A stretch of 64,000 nt of DNA from the NCBI GenBank assembly GCA_048270225.1, contig JBLWTG010000002.1:310001-374000 (forward strand), written 5' to 3'. Source of the DNA: Allopusillimonas sp048270225. Lineage in GTDB: Bacteria > Pseudomonadota > Gammaproteobacteria > Burkholderiales > Burkholderiaceae_B. The translations under genes and the position numbers were made by a program. Shown one piece after another: positions 17,848 to 25,989 of the stretch. The notes below the pieces were generated by a model, which made no database searches, was not told where the DNA came from, and saw only the letters and a program-made list of their open reading frames with translations. Position 1 is the stretch's first letter. Every line of letters begins with the position of its first letter.

Positions 17848-17943
17848 CCACGCCGGGCGCGGCCGCGACCGCGACTGTTTCAACCGCCGCGGTGGTCCTG
17901 CACTGGCGAGAGATTTTCCGCAGCCGCAGACCAACTCAGCGCA

Positions 17944-19182
17944 TCAGCTCGCTGTCGCCGCGCCGGCTTGTTCGTCGGCACGGCTCAGCAAGCCGCATAC
18001 GCTATCCGCCTCGGTGCGGAATGCGTCCCTGGCCGGGATGGTTCCCACGATCTTGTAATAATCCCAGGGGTACTTGGACTCGGCCGGCGTTTTGACCTGA
18101 GCCAGATACAGATCGTTCATCATCCGCCCGTCGGCGCGAATAACGCCGTTTGTTGTGAACATATCGTTCACTGGCGTTTCGCCCATGTGCTTGCGCACCG
18201 TCGCGGTGTCGGTCGTGCCAGTTTCCCGCACAGATTTCAGATAATGCATGACGGAGGAATACACCCCGGCCTGCGCCATGGTCGGCATCTTCTGCGTACG
18301 CTCAAAGTATCGCTTCGACCACTCCCGCGACGCATCGTTGCGATCCCAATAGAATGCCGTCGTGAGATACAGACCTTGCGCGGCATCCAGCCCTATGGCA
18401 TGCACATCGGAAATATAGATCAGCAAGGCGGCCAGATTCTGCGAACCTTCCGTCATGCCAAACTCTTTGGCCTGCTTGATCGCGGTGATCAGATCCCCGC
18501 CGGCATGAGCCAGGCCCACAATCTGTGCCTTGGAGGATATTGCCGCGAAAATCTGGGAAGACAAATCCGACGAACTCAAGGGATGACGCGCCGATCCGAC
18601 TATCGTTCCTCCTTCTTCTACCACCGAGCTGACCGCATCGCGTTCCAGCGCTTCCCCAAAGGCATAATCAACGGTAATCATGAACCAGGTTTTTCCACCC
18701 TGGCGCACCACTGCGCGCCCAGTGCCATTGGCCATCGCGTAGGTGTCATACACCCAACTGATACTGTTGGGCGTGCAGCCTTTGCCCGTCATGTCTGACG
18801 AACCTGCCCCGGTGATCAGCATGAGCTTGTTCTTCTCCGTAACCAGTCGCTGCGTTGCGAGCGCAACCGAGGATGTGGTCAGCTCCGCAATCACGTCTAC
18901 GTGTTCGTTGTCGATCCAGCCTCGTGCGATAGACAGGCCTACATCGGTTTTATTCTGATGATCAGCAAATACCACGTCAGCCTTGACCTCCGGGTATTGC
19001 TCGGCAAAGTCCTCCACCGCCATCTGTGCGGCAACGACGGAACCCTTCCCTGCAATATCGGAATATGTGCCCGACATATCGGTCAGAACGCCGATCCGAG
19101 GCGTCAAGGGCTGTTGCGCACGCGCGGGCAACATCGATAGGGCAACCACACCCCCCACCAGCAAAGCGGCAATATGTTTCAT
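17944..19182 (-). CDS. Branched-chain amino acid-type ABC receptor (LivK-like), orphan
   Basis: A 412-aa periplasmic receptor with signal peptide (MKHIAALLVGGVVALSML, cleavage near ARA-QQ). Peripla_BP_6 features include IGVLTDMSGTYSDIAGKG near the mature N-terminus and WFMITVDYAFGEALERDAVS. The ATG at 19182 is preferred: a GTG 12 nt upstream is part of the ribosome site GTGGAGA. No LivH/M/F/G permease or ATPase gene adjoins it. In Alcaligenaceae such solitary receptors often bind aromatic or organic acids and use a distant translocator; the ligand is unknown. Confidence 0.87.
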   Translation of the reverse strand: MKHIAALLVGGVVALSMLPARAQQPLTPRIGVLTDMSGTYSDIAGKGSVVAAQMAVEDFAEQYPEVKADVVFADHQNKTDVGLSIARGWIDNEHVDVIAELTTSSVALATQRLVTEKNKLMLITGAGSSDMTGKGCTPNSISWVYDTYAMANGTGRAVVRQGGKTWFMITVDYAFGEALERDAVSSVVEEGGTIVGSARHPLSSSDLSSQIFAAISSKAQIVGLAHAGGDLITAIKQAKEFGMTEGSQNLAALLIYISDVHAIGLDAAQGLYLTTAFYWDRNDASREWSKRYFERTQKMPTMAQAGVYSSVMHYLKSVRETGTTDTATVRKHMGETPVNDMFTTNGVIRADGRMMNDLYLAQVKTPAESKYPWDYYKIVGTIPARDAFRTEADSVCGLLSRADEQAGAATAS

Positions 19183-19492
19183 GCGAGTCTCCACAGGTCC
19201 GGCCGTTCAACGTGCGTTGAACCAGGCCGACGAGTTAATGTAATTAATTGTGCCTGGGATCGTACCATTGAATGCCGTAGTGCCTCCGTATGCGGCATCT
19301 GCCAGCACGATGCCGCAACATAGTACAAAGCATTGCGTCCGTCAGACAGACGCAGCGGCATGGCCCGCCCATGCCGCCGATCGGTTATATTGAGCCGGTC
19401 TACCGCGAGAACTCACCTCGTTCGCCTGATCACCACTCATCATCAACTGGCAACATTCACCACCGACCCATCCATACGCGTGGAGCCTGCAC
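19183..19492. other. Divergent intergenic region, LivK-like receptor / ECF41 sigma
   Basis: 310 nt between divergent starts. It must hold both promoters. An AT-rich stretch (AGTTAATGTAATTAATTG, ~19232-19249) upstream of the receptor gene is a possible promoter or operator. I found no TGTCACA-type ECF41 element here, so the sigma gene does not appear to be autoregulated. No coding potential was recognised. Confidence 0.4.
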
Positions 19493-20374
19493 ATGGACAA
19501 CGCAGTAGATACCTTCAGCCAGCATCGCCCGCGACTGCAGAAAATCGCGTATCGAATGCTGGGATCGGTGATGGACGCTGAAGATGTCGTGCAGGATGCC
19601 TGGCTGCGCTGGCACGGTGCAGCGCAGCAAGATATCGATAATGTGGAGGCCTGGCTGGTCGCGGTGACGACGCGGCTGTCCATAGACCAACTGCGCGCAG
19701 CCCGCAAGCGCCGCGAGCACTATCCCGGCATCTGGCTGCCAGAGCCGTTGATGAGCGAGTCGCCATCCACCCCTGAAGAGATCAGCGAGCGCGCGGACGA
19801 TGTCTCCATGGCATACCTGATACTGCTTGAGCGGCTGAGCCCGGAATCACGTGCGGCGTTTCTCCTGCACGACGTCTTTGACGCCGATTACAGCCAGATT
19901 GCGGACACACTCGGCAAAACGCAGGCCGCTTGCCGGCAATTGGTCAGCCGCGCACGAACACAGCTGCAATCCGGACCACCGCGTTTCGATGTGCCGCCCG
20001 AAACGCAACGGCGCCTGATGCAGACGTTTGCGAACGTGCTCCAGTGCGGCGACTTTGCGGGTATCAATGCGTTGCTGGCCGAGGACGCCGTGCTGATGGG
20101 CGATGGTGGCGGCAAGGTCACCAGCTTCCCAAAACCCATGATAGGTGGCCGGCGCATCGCCCAGCTCTTTCTGGCTGCGGCGTTACGCTACAAGAGCGAG
20201 CTTCGCATCGAGATGGTCGAGCTCAATGGACGGTGGGCATTGCTGCGCTTTATCCAGGGGCAACTCGAATCAGCACTGATGTTCGATGTTGATGGAGAAC
20301 ACATTCTCCGGGTTTACGTCCAGCGCAACCCCGACAAGCTGGCGCGCATTGCCGCAGCACACGCGAGCCGCTAA
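19493..20374 (+). CDS. ECF41-family sigma factor with C-terminal SnoaL-like domain
   Basis: 293 aa. Sigma region 2 (~10-75) and region 4 (~110-160) are followed by a SnoaL-like C-terminal domain (~170-293) in place of a separate anti-sigma factor. All three sequence signatures described for ECF41 are present: WLPEPL at 81-86, DGGGK at 204-208 and NPDKL at 279-283. In ECF41 proteins the C-terminal domain modulates sigma activity. Genes for AhpD-like, cupin and epimerase-like proteins follow, the usual 'COE' neighbours. The only recognisable ECF41 promoter in the window is at 21582, before the LysR gene. Confidence 0.93.
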   Translation: MDNAVDTFSQHRPRLQKIAYRMLGSVMDAEDVVQDAWLRWHGAAQQDIDNVEAWLVAVTTRLSIDQLRAARKRREHYPGIWLPEPLMSESPSTPEEISERADDVSMAYLILLERLSPESRAAFLLHDVFDADYSQIADTLGKTQAACRQLVSRARTQLQSGPPRFDVPPETQRRLMQTFANVLQCGDFAGINALLAEDAVLMGDGGGKVTSFPKPMIGGRRIAQLFLAAALRYKSELRIEMVELNGRWALLRFIQGQLESALMFDVDGEHILRVYVQRNPDKLARIAAAHASR

Positions 20375-20567
20375 ACCATCCTCCGCTCGCGCCAGAGGCA
20401 TCATCCCTGGGGCCTGTGCGTTGATGCGCAGAAGGCAACACCGTGAGCACTTTGGCGTGCCTACCGCCGCATATCTCTCCTGCATAAGATAACTGCATAC
20501 GGCCTTCTGCCGTTACCAGCGTCCAGGAAACAGGGCGTTGCTGCAACCCCTTTTGTCCGGAGCAATC

Positions 20568-21047
20568 ATGGCACAGCGACTCAACTACATTCAACAATCC
20601 CCCGAACTGTTCAAGAAATTCATGGACTTCAGTATTGCCCTGAAGAGCGGCGCGATAGAAGAGACCATTCGCGATCTCGTCTCGATCCGTGCATCGCAGC
20701 TCAATGGCTGCGCATTCTGCCTGGACATGCATGTGAAGGAAGCGCGCATCCATGGTGAACGGGAGCTGCGCATTCACCATCTGGCAGTGTGGCGTGAATC
20801 CACCCTCTTTGCGCCGCGCGAACGTGCCGCGCTCGCGTGGACCGAAGTCCTGACTCAGCTGCCAGAACACGGCGTCGGCGATGACATCTATGAGCGGGTG
20901 CGGACTCAATTAAGCGAAAAAGAGCTGTCCGACCTGACCTACGAAATAATGGCCATCAACGCATGGAATCGCGCCAACATCGCATTCCAGACAATCCCCG
21001 GCTCGGCTGACAAAGCCTTTGGCCTGGACAAAGCCAATCTCGCCTGA
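20568..21047 (+). CDS. Carboxymuconolactone decarboxylase-family (AhpD-like) protein
   Basis: A 159-aa all-alpha protein with the AhpD redox motif CAFCLDMH (C48, C51, H55), as in alkylhydroperoxidase AhpD. Such proteins reduce organic peroxides or act as thiol-dependent hydrolases. The ATG at 20568 has a GGAG ribosome site; a longer frame starting at 20538 is less likely. It lies 193 nt after the ECF41 sigma gene and is a usual partner of that family. A second AhpD-like protein with the motif at identical residue numbers is encoded at 51289-51735. Confidence 0.88.
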   Translation: MAQRLNYIQQSPELFKKFMDFSIALKSGAIEETIRDLVSIRASQLNGCAFCLDMHVKEARIHGERELRIHHLAVWRESTLFAPRERAALAWTEVLTQLPEHGVGDDIYERVRTQLSEKELSDLTYEIMAINAWNRANIAFQTIPGSADKAFGLDKANLA

Positions 21048-21126
21048 ACCTGGCACCTGGCGTCTGACCTATTCACTTTATCGGCTTCCCGGCGACACGC
21101 CCGAGCCGCTCACCTGGGGACTTCCC

Positions 21127-21534
21127 ATGCTCAAGCTGAAAAATGCAACCCTCGCACTCATGATCATCGCCGGCTTGCTGGCGGGCACAGCTCATGCCGC
21201 GCCTCCGCAGGCAATCGTCAAGCAAGTCATGACCAAGCCACTGAACGACTACCCAGGCAAAGAAGTCTTGATGATCACGGTCGACTACCCCCCTGGCGCC
21301 GTCGATCCGGTGCATAAGCACAACGCGCATGGCTTTGTGTATGTACTGGAGGGATCTATTGTCATGCAGGTAAAAGGAGGTAAGGAAACGGTACTGACAC
21401 CCGGGCAAAGCTTTTACGAAGGGCCCGATGACATCCATACCGTCGGACGAAACGCCAGCCAGACCAAACCGGCCAGGTTCCTGGCGATATTGTTGAAGGA
21501 CCAGAACGTACCCTTCTTCATCCCTGAGCACTAG
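21127..21534 (+). CDS. Secreted cupin-domain protein
   Basis: 135 aa from the ATG at 21127: hydrophobic signal peptide (LALMIIAGLLAGTAHA) then a single cupin domain. Cupin motif 1 is visible as DPVHKHNAHGFVYVLEGSIVMQV (two His and the Glu as metal ligands) and motif 2 as the region around GPDDIHTVGRN. Periplasmic location is predicted. A role in quenching reactive metabolites within the ECF41 locus is plausible; no specific activity can be named. Confidence 0.82.
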   Translation: MLKLKNATLALMIIAGLLAGTAHAAPPQAIVKQVMTKPLNDYPGKEVLMITVDYPPGAVDPVHKHNAHGFVYVLEGSIVMQVKGGKETVLTPGQSFYEGPDDIHTVGRNASQTKPARFLAILLKDQNVPFFIPEH

Positions 21535-21581
21535 GTTTCCGCTGGCGGGGCAGACATCCGCCGTGAAAATTTCGTGAGTAA

Positions 21582-21608
21582 TGTCACAAACTGCGCTTCC
21601 CATACGTC
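21582..21608 (+). promoter_or_regulatory. ECF41-type promoter before the LysR gene
   Basis: TGTCACA at 21582-21588, exactly 16 nt, then CGTC at 21605-21608. This matches the published ECF41 promoter consensus TGTCACA-N16-CGTC without mismatch. The expected transcription start (about 7-10 nt after CGTC) falls within a few bases of the ATG at 21618, implying a leaderless or very short-leader message. Confidence 0.75.
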
Positions 21609-21617
21609 TAGTCAGTT

Positions 21618-22637
21618 ATGGAAAACGCAAATAGCTCCCCTATGGGCCGGCAGCGCCCCCAGCAGACCACCAACGCTGCGGGCGACTCGCTCGCCGGCAG
21701 CTTTGTCACCAGCTACGCCGGTGTCGTAGCCTTTCTTGCTGTGGCCAACGAAGGCAGCTTCTCCCGGGCCAGCGACCGCCTGGGCATAGGCCGTTCGGCG
21801 GTCAGCCGAAGCGTCCAGAAGCTTGAGGCACAACTGGATGCCCGCCTGTTTCATCGCACCACGCGAAGCACGTCGCTGACACGCGAGGGCGAACTCTTCT
21901 ATGAAAATTGCCAACCTGGGGTTGAACGCATCGTTCAGGCGCTGGAAGACATGCGTGAATTGCGTAACGGGCCGCCGCGAGGCCATCTGCGCATCCACGC
22001 CACCTCCGGCTTTGGACGCAAAGTGGTTGCCCCGCTACTGCAGGGCTTCCATATCCGCTATCCCGACATCACCCTGGAGCTGCTGCTCAGCAACCGCCCC
22101 GCAGACCTCTCTGCGGACCGCATTGATATCTCGTTTCGCGATGGCCGGATGGAGGACAGCGATATTGTTGCCCGGCAGCTGATTCCCATGCAGATGATTG
22201 TATGCGCCTCGCCCGGATATGCGCAGGCGCATGGCCTGCCTCGTCATGTCGACGAACTGGAAGCGCACCATTGCATCAATTTCCGGACCGCGTCAGGCCG
22301 CCTCAGGGAGTGGGAGTTCAAGATCAATGGCCTGGAGCAGAAGCGCCAGTTTTCAGCGTCACATACTTTCAATGACATGGACCTGGTCCTGCAGGCGGTG
22401 CTGCAAGGCCAAGGTATCGCACAGCTGCCGGCCTACCAGGTTTGCGACCTGCTCAGAAGCGAACAACTGCTCGCCTGCCTCGCACAGCACGCGCCCGACG
22501 ACGGGGGACATTATCTCTGTTATCTGAGCCGCAAACAGCTCCCCGCCAGAATCCGCGTGTTCGCCGACCACATCATCGAACATACACGCGCCCTTGACCT
22601 GCAATGCCTGACCTCCATGACAATGTCCGCAAGCTGA
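21618..22637 (+). CDS. LysR-family regulator, predicted ECF41 target
   Basis: A 339-aa LysR protein. The HTH (AFLAVANEGSFSRASDRL...GIGRSAVSRSVQKLEAQLD) starts only at about residue 36, so an unusual ~30-residue N-terminal extension precedes it, followed by a standard effector domain. The ATG at 21618 has no ribosome site and lies 10 nt after a perfect ECF41 promoter; the next in-frame ATG is 21642, also without a ribosome site. Either the mRNA is leaderless or translation starts at 21642. It probably controls the SDR and Ohr genes downstream on the same strand. Confidence 0.87.
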   Translation: MENANSSPMGRQRPQQTTNAAGDSLAGSFVTSYAGVVAFLAVANEGSFSRASDRLGIGRSAVSRSVQKLEAQLDARLFHRTTRSTSLTREGELFYENCQPGVERIVQALEDMRELRNGPPRGHLRIHATSGFGRKVVAPLLQGFHIRYPDITLELLLSNRPADLSADRIDISFRDGRMEDSDIVARQLIPMQMIVCASPGYAQAHGLPRHVDELEAHHCINFRTASGRLREWEFKINGLEQKRQFSASHTFNDMDLVLQAVLQGQGIAQLPAYQVCDLLRSEQLLACLAQHAPDDGGHYLCYLSRKQLPARIRVFADHIIEHTRALDLQCLTSMTMSAS

Positions 22638-22783
22638 CAACTCCGCTCATGATCGCAGTTGTACTCCTGCGCGTCGATGGATTGATGCTCCTGATGCAAC
22701 ACCGTGGGTACGCTGCCGGATCTACCGCAAAGACAGGCTCAATCCTAGAATTTGCCTACTGACACCAATATCAGGAGATCGTC

Positions 22784-23539
22784 ATGAAAATAGTCGTCAT
22801 CGGAGGCACGGGCCTCATCGGCAGCAAAGTCGTCAATCATCTGGCCACAAAAGGGCATGAGGTCCTCGCAGCCGCGCCCGCGACAGGCATCAACACCATC
22901 ACGGGTGAGGGCCTGACCGAAGCAATGACCGGCACAAGCGTCGTCGTTGATCTCGCGAATTCGCCCTCCTTTGCGGACGCTGACGTACTTTCCTTCTTCG
23001 AAACCTCAGGCCGCAATCTCTTCGCCGCCGAAACCGCAGCGGGCGTACAGCACCATGTCGCACTCTCCGTCGTCGGTACCGACCGCCTCGCCCAAAGTGG
23101 ATACTTCCGGGGCAAGATCGCGCAGGAAGCGCTGATACGCGAATCCGGCATACCCTACACCATTGTTCACTCAACCCAGTTCTTCGAGTTTCTCGGAGGC
23201 ATTGCGCAGGCGGGCAGCGAAGGACAAACGATCAGACTGTCTCCCGCCTTTTTCCAGCCTATTTCGTCCGACGATGTTGCCGCTGCCGTTGCAGACTACG
23301 CGCTTGGAGAACCTCGCAACGGCATCGTAGAAATCGCTGGCCCCGAGCGCGTGAGAATGTCCGATCTGGTGCAGCGCTACCTGAAGGCAATCGCCGATGC
23401 GCGCAACGTGGTGGAAGACATACATGCACCATACTTTGGCGCAGAGCTCAAGCCTGACACTCTCATCCCGGGCATGAATCCTCGCCTTGGCGCCATCACC
23501 TTCGATCGCTGGTTTGCTCAAACCCAGGTACACAAGTAA
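22784..23539 (+). CDS. NmrA-like NAD(P)-binding SDR/epimerase protein
   Basis: A 251-aa atypical short-chain dehydrogenase with the N-terminal Rossmann motif GGTGLIGSK (~residues 7-15) and the NmrA/TMR-type core HHVALSVVGTDRLAQSGYFR...KIAQEALIRESGIPYTIVHSTQFFEF. A classical YxxxK is not in the usual place. Such proteins bind NAD(P)H as quinone reductases or redox sensors. An AGGAG ribosome site precedes the ATG. It is 19 nt upstream of the Ohr-like gene and forms the epimerase/oxidoreductase part of the ECF41 locus. Confidence 0.84.
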   Translation: MKIVVIGGTGLIGSKVVNHLATKGHEVLAAAPATGINTITGEGLTEAMTGTSVVVDLANSPSFADADVLSFFETSGRNLFAAETAAGVQHHVALSVVGTDRLAQSGYFRGKIAQEALIRESGIPYTIVHSTQFFEFLGGIAQAGSEGQTIRLSPAFFQPISSDDVAAAVADYALGEPRNGIVEIAGPERVRMSDLVQRYLKAIADARNVVEDIHAPYFGAELKPDTLIPGMNPRLGAITFDRWFAQTQVHK

Positions 23540-23558
23540 GTCACGGACGCATCCTCTC

Positions 23559-24074
23559 ATGGTTACCTTACAAGCTCCCCCCTTGTCCCTGCTCGACAAG
23601 TACAAGGGACGCGATCTCCAGACGCTGTATTCGACCACCGTCGCTGTCACGGGAGGAGACGCCAGTCACGGGCGGGCGTCCGGCATAGCCCGATCCGACG
23701 ACGGAAATCTGGATGTCCATCTGCGCCTGCCCAAAGCGCTAGGCGGACCGGGCGGCGGCACCAATCCAGAACAATTGTTCGCGGCAGGCTATGCCGCCTG
23801 TTTTCATGGCGCGCTCAGCCTGTTGGCGGCGCGGGAACATATTCCGATTCCGGGCAGTTCGGTAGAAGTCACGGTCGAGTTCTGCCGCGATCCCATGGAC
23901 GGCCTGTTTGTGCTGGCTGCCCATACACGCATCCATCTGCCCGGCGTGGAGCGCATTGTCGCCGAAGAACTGGTCCGCAATACCGAGCGCTTCTGTCCTT
24001 ACACAAAGATGGCCCGCCAGGGCATCACAAACATTGTTGCGCTGGTGCTGACGGATGACACAGACGTGCCGTAG
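23559..24074 (+). CDS. Ohr/OsmC-family organic hydroperoxide reductase
   Basis: 171 aa from the ATG at 23559. Both catalytic cysteines of the Ohr family are present: C81 in AAGYAACFHGAL and C146 in ERFCPYTKMARQG, within NPEQLFAAGYAAC. Ohr reduces organic hydroperoxides through a cysteine pair recycled by lipoyl proteins. It carries ~25 more N-terminal residues than typical Ohr (~140 aa). It is cotranscribed with the SDR gene. No MarR-type OhrR gene adjoins it, so control by the nearby LysR or ECF41 is likely. Confidence 0.88.
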   Translation: MVTLQAPPLSLLDKYKGRDLQTLYSTTVAVTGGDASHGRASGIARSDDGNLDVHLRLPKALGGPGGGTNPEQLFAAGYAACFHGALSLLAAREHIPIPGSSVEVTVEFCRDPMDGLFVLAAHTRIHLPGVERIVAEELVRNTERFCPYTKMARQGITNIVALVLTDDTDVP

Positions 24075-24185
24075 TACCCAGCCCTGAGCGGATCCTTATC
24101 CCAACGTTTGCGTACGCATCAGCCTATATTTCAGAATCCCAACCCATCGCAGTACAAACCTAACGAAGCCGATCGCGGTCACAGC

Positions 24186-25811
24186 TTATGGCCCGTCCTG
24201 GCAAGCATCGACGTTGCGGGCGATGGACAGTGCGTCAAGCCCAGCAGCGGCCAGCTCCGACGGAAGGCCTTGCAGGCTCTCCTTAAAAAAGCGACGCTCT
24301 TTCGGTCGCATGGCGGGCAGCATCGCCGCCAGGCGTTCAACGGCCGCATAGGCGGGCGCGCACAAACCATGCTCATGGGCACTGAACCATGCAGTTTCCA
24401 GCAGCACATTCGCCAGTTGTGATGTCCCGTATCTGGTATGTCCGCCATCGTGCTCTTCCAGCGTAAAACGCGCCACATTGGACCAACTGGTGTATCCCTT
24501 GGCCGACGAAAACGGCGCGTGGCAGGGCGCTGTCGCCTCCTGCATCTGTGCGATGGAAACAGGCGCCAGCGCCTGGAACTGCGACAGTGTCATGGGCTCT
24601 TTTGCATGGCTCGCACCACGCGCGATACGCAGCAGAAATATCGTATTCCAGGCCGAGCCGCCTCCCACGCCGAAGCGATCGCAAATCCATTCCGACAACC
24701 CTATCCATCGCATCGCCTGCATGCGCACATCATCCTCCTGCGCTTTATCCGGCAGGCCTATCAGCCCATTTTGCCGGAACAACCAGAGCGACCAGCCAAT
24801 ATTGGCTGCAACGTCCTGCGCGGCTTCGATGGAATCGGCTTCATATGCAGCCTGCAAGGCGCCAGATAGATCCAGGATGGCCCGATCGGCCGACGCAATA
24901 CGCTCAACCAGAGGGATCGCCTGCAGTTCCATGGCAATTGACTTCGACAGCAGAGCGCGCAGATTGAGAAACTCAAAACGCACACGCGGGTTATAGCGGA
25001 TGACCGGCTGCAAGGCCAGATTCGAGCCGATCCGGGTAAGCGCGCCCTGCGCCGCCTCAATACTGTCCTGCGCATAGAGATTCCATGCGTGTGCAATGTC
25101 AGCCATAGCGGCAAAAGACGGAAATGCGGCGTGATCGCCCGTGGCATGCAAGTATGGCTTCAAGCGAGACAAGGCGTCTTCGCTGCGTGCAACATGGCCG
25201 TGGCGGCGCCAGACGAGGCTTTCCTTGAGCACGGACAACGCCGCCTGGAAGTCATCCTTGGCAGCGGCGTGTGCCGTAAGAAACCGCTCGGCCACACCGC
25301 GCTCAGCTGAGGGGGAAACACCGTCCTTAGCCATGCGCATGGCAACCGTGAGCTCGCTCCAGTAACCTACATCGCGCATAACATACTCAACCGAAGTCTC
25401 GTGGCTGTCCTGCAGCGCCTCCGTCCCCAGAAAACCAGCCAACTGCGCCAGTCCGACCGGCTGGCCGTCCAGCCGGATATCAAGGCGCTGAGCCTCTCCG
25501 GCTGCAAGCCAGAAAGGTCCTCTGCTGCGTTTTGCAGGGCTCAGCAAGTCAGGGGCCTGAGCGGCATCCCTCCCCCATCCTGCGCAGATCCCCCACGCAT
25601 TGAAATCGGCATAGGCACGTGAAATCCTCATGCGCAATCCTCCTGCGCCAGGAAAGCGGGCCAGTATCGCTGCAACATGTACCGGCCCTGTACGTGCCTG
25701 ATCCGCGTAGTAAAGACGCAACAGCAACCAGAGCGATTGATATCTGGCGGAGCGTCCATTCACCTGATAACCGGAAGCCCGAAGCTCAATACGGATGTTC
25801 TTGCGGGCCAT
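24186..25811 (-). CDS. Uncharacterised 541-aa protein with putative winged-helix N-terminus
   Basis: I do not recognise the family. The N-terminal ~75 residues (IRIELRASGYQVNGRSARYQ, then SLWLLLRLYYAD, a stretch VHVAAILARFPGAGGLRMRI) read like an OmpR-type winged helix. The remaining ~450 residues are predicted alpha-helical and alanine-rich with TPR-like periodicity. No signal peptide, membrane span or catalytic motif is seen. This is the architecture of ligand-sensing transcription factors with helical-repeat sensors. It is divergent from the class D beta-lactamase gene with 178 nt between starts. Regulation of that gene is possible but unproved. The start at 25811 replaces a TTG 33 nt upstream. 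Confidence 0.6.
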   Translation of the reverse strand: MARKNIRIELRASGYQVNGRSARYQSLWLLLRLYYADQARTGPVHVAAILARFPGAGGLRMRISRAYADFNAWGICAGWGRDAAQAPDLLSPAKRSRGPFWLAAGEAQRLDIRLDGQPVGLAQLAGFLGTEALQDSHETSVEYVMRDVGYWSELTVAMRMAKDGVSPSAERGVAERFLTAHAAAKDDFQAALSVLKESLVWRRHGHVARSEDALSRLKPYLHATGDHAAFPSFAAMADIAHAWNLYAQDSIEAAQGALTRIGSNLALQPVIRYNPRVRFEFLNLRALLSKSIAMELQAIPLVERIASADRAILDLSGALQAAYEADSIEAAQDVAANIGWSLWLFRQNGLIGLPDKAQEDDVRMQAMRWIGLSEWICDRFGVGGGSAWNTIFLLRIARGASHAKEPMTLSQFQALAPVSIAQMQEATAPCHAPFSSAKGYTSWSNVARFTLEEHDGGHTRYGTSQLANVLLETAWFSAHEHGLCAPAYAAVERLAAMLPAMRPKERRFFKESLQGLPSELAAAGLDALSIARNVDACQDGP

Positions 25812-25989
25812 AGGTGTCCAGAAGATGAGCGGAATAAAAGACAAGATCGTTTTAACACGCCGTCGGGTTACGCAAGTTACGGCAACGCGTTTTACCCAAT
25901 CCTGTCACGACCCTAATCTTGCCCTGCCTGTCGCTCTCGAAGGCAAACCAAATCGGGCGCCCGCTCCGATGCAACCTACAAGGACTACC

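Noticed and set aside
22740..22790. A second ECF41 promoter before the SDR gene (TGACACC ... CGTC).
   Set aside because: The -35 element has mismatches and the spacing is 13 nt instead of 16; CGTC also overlaps the ribosome-site/start region.
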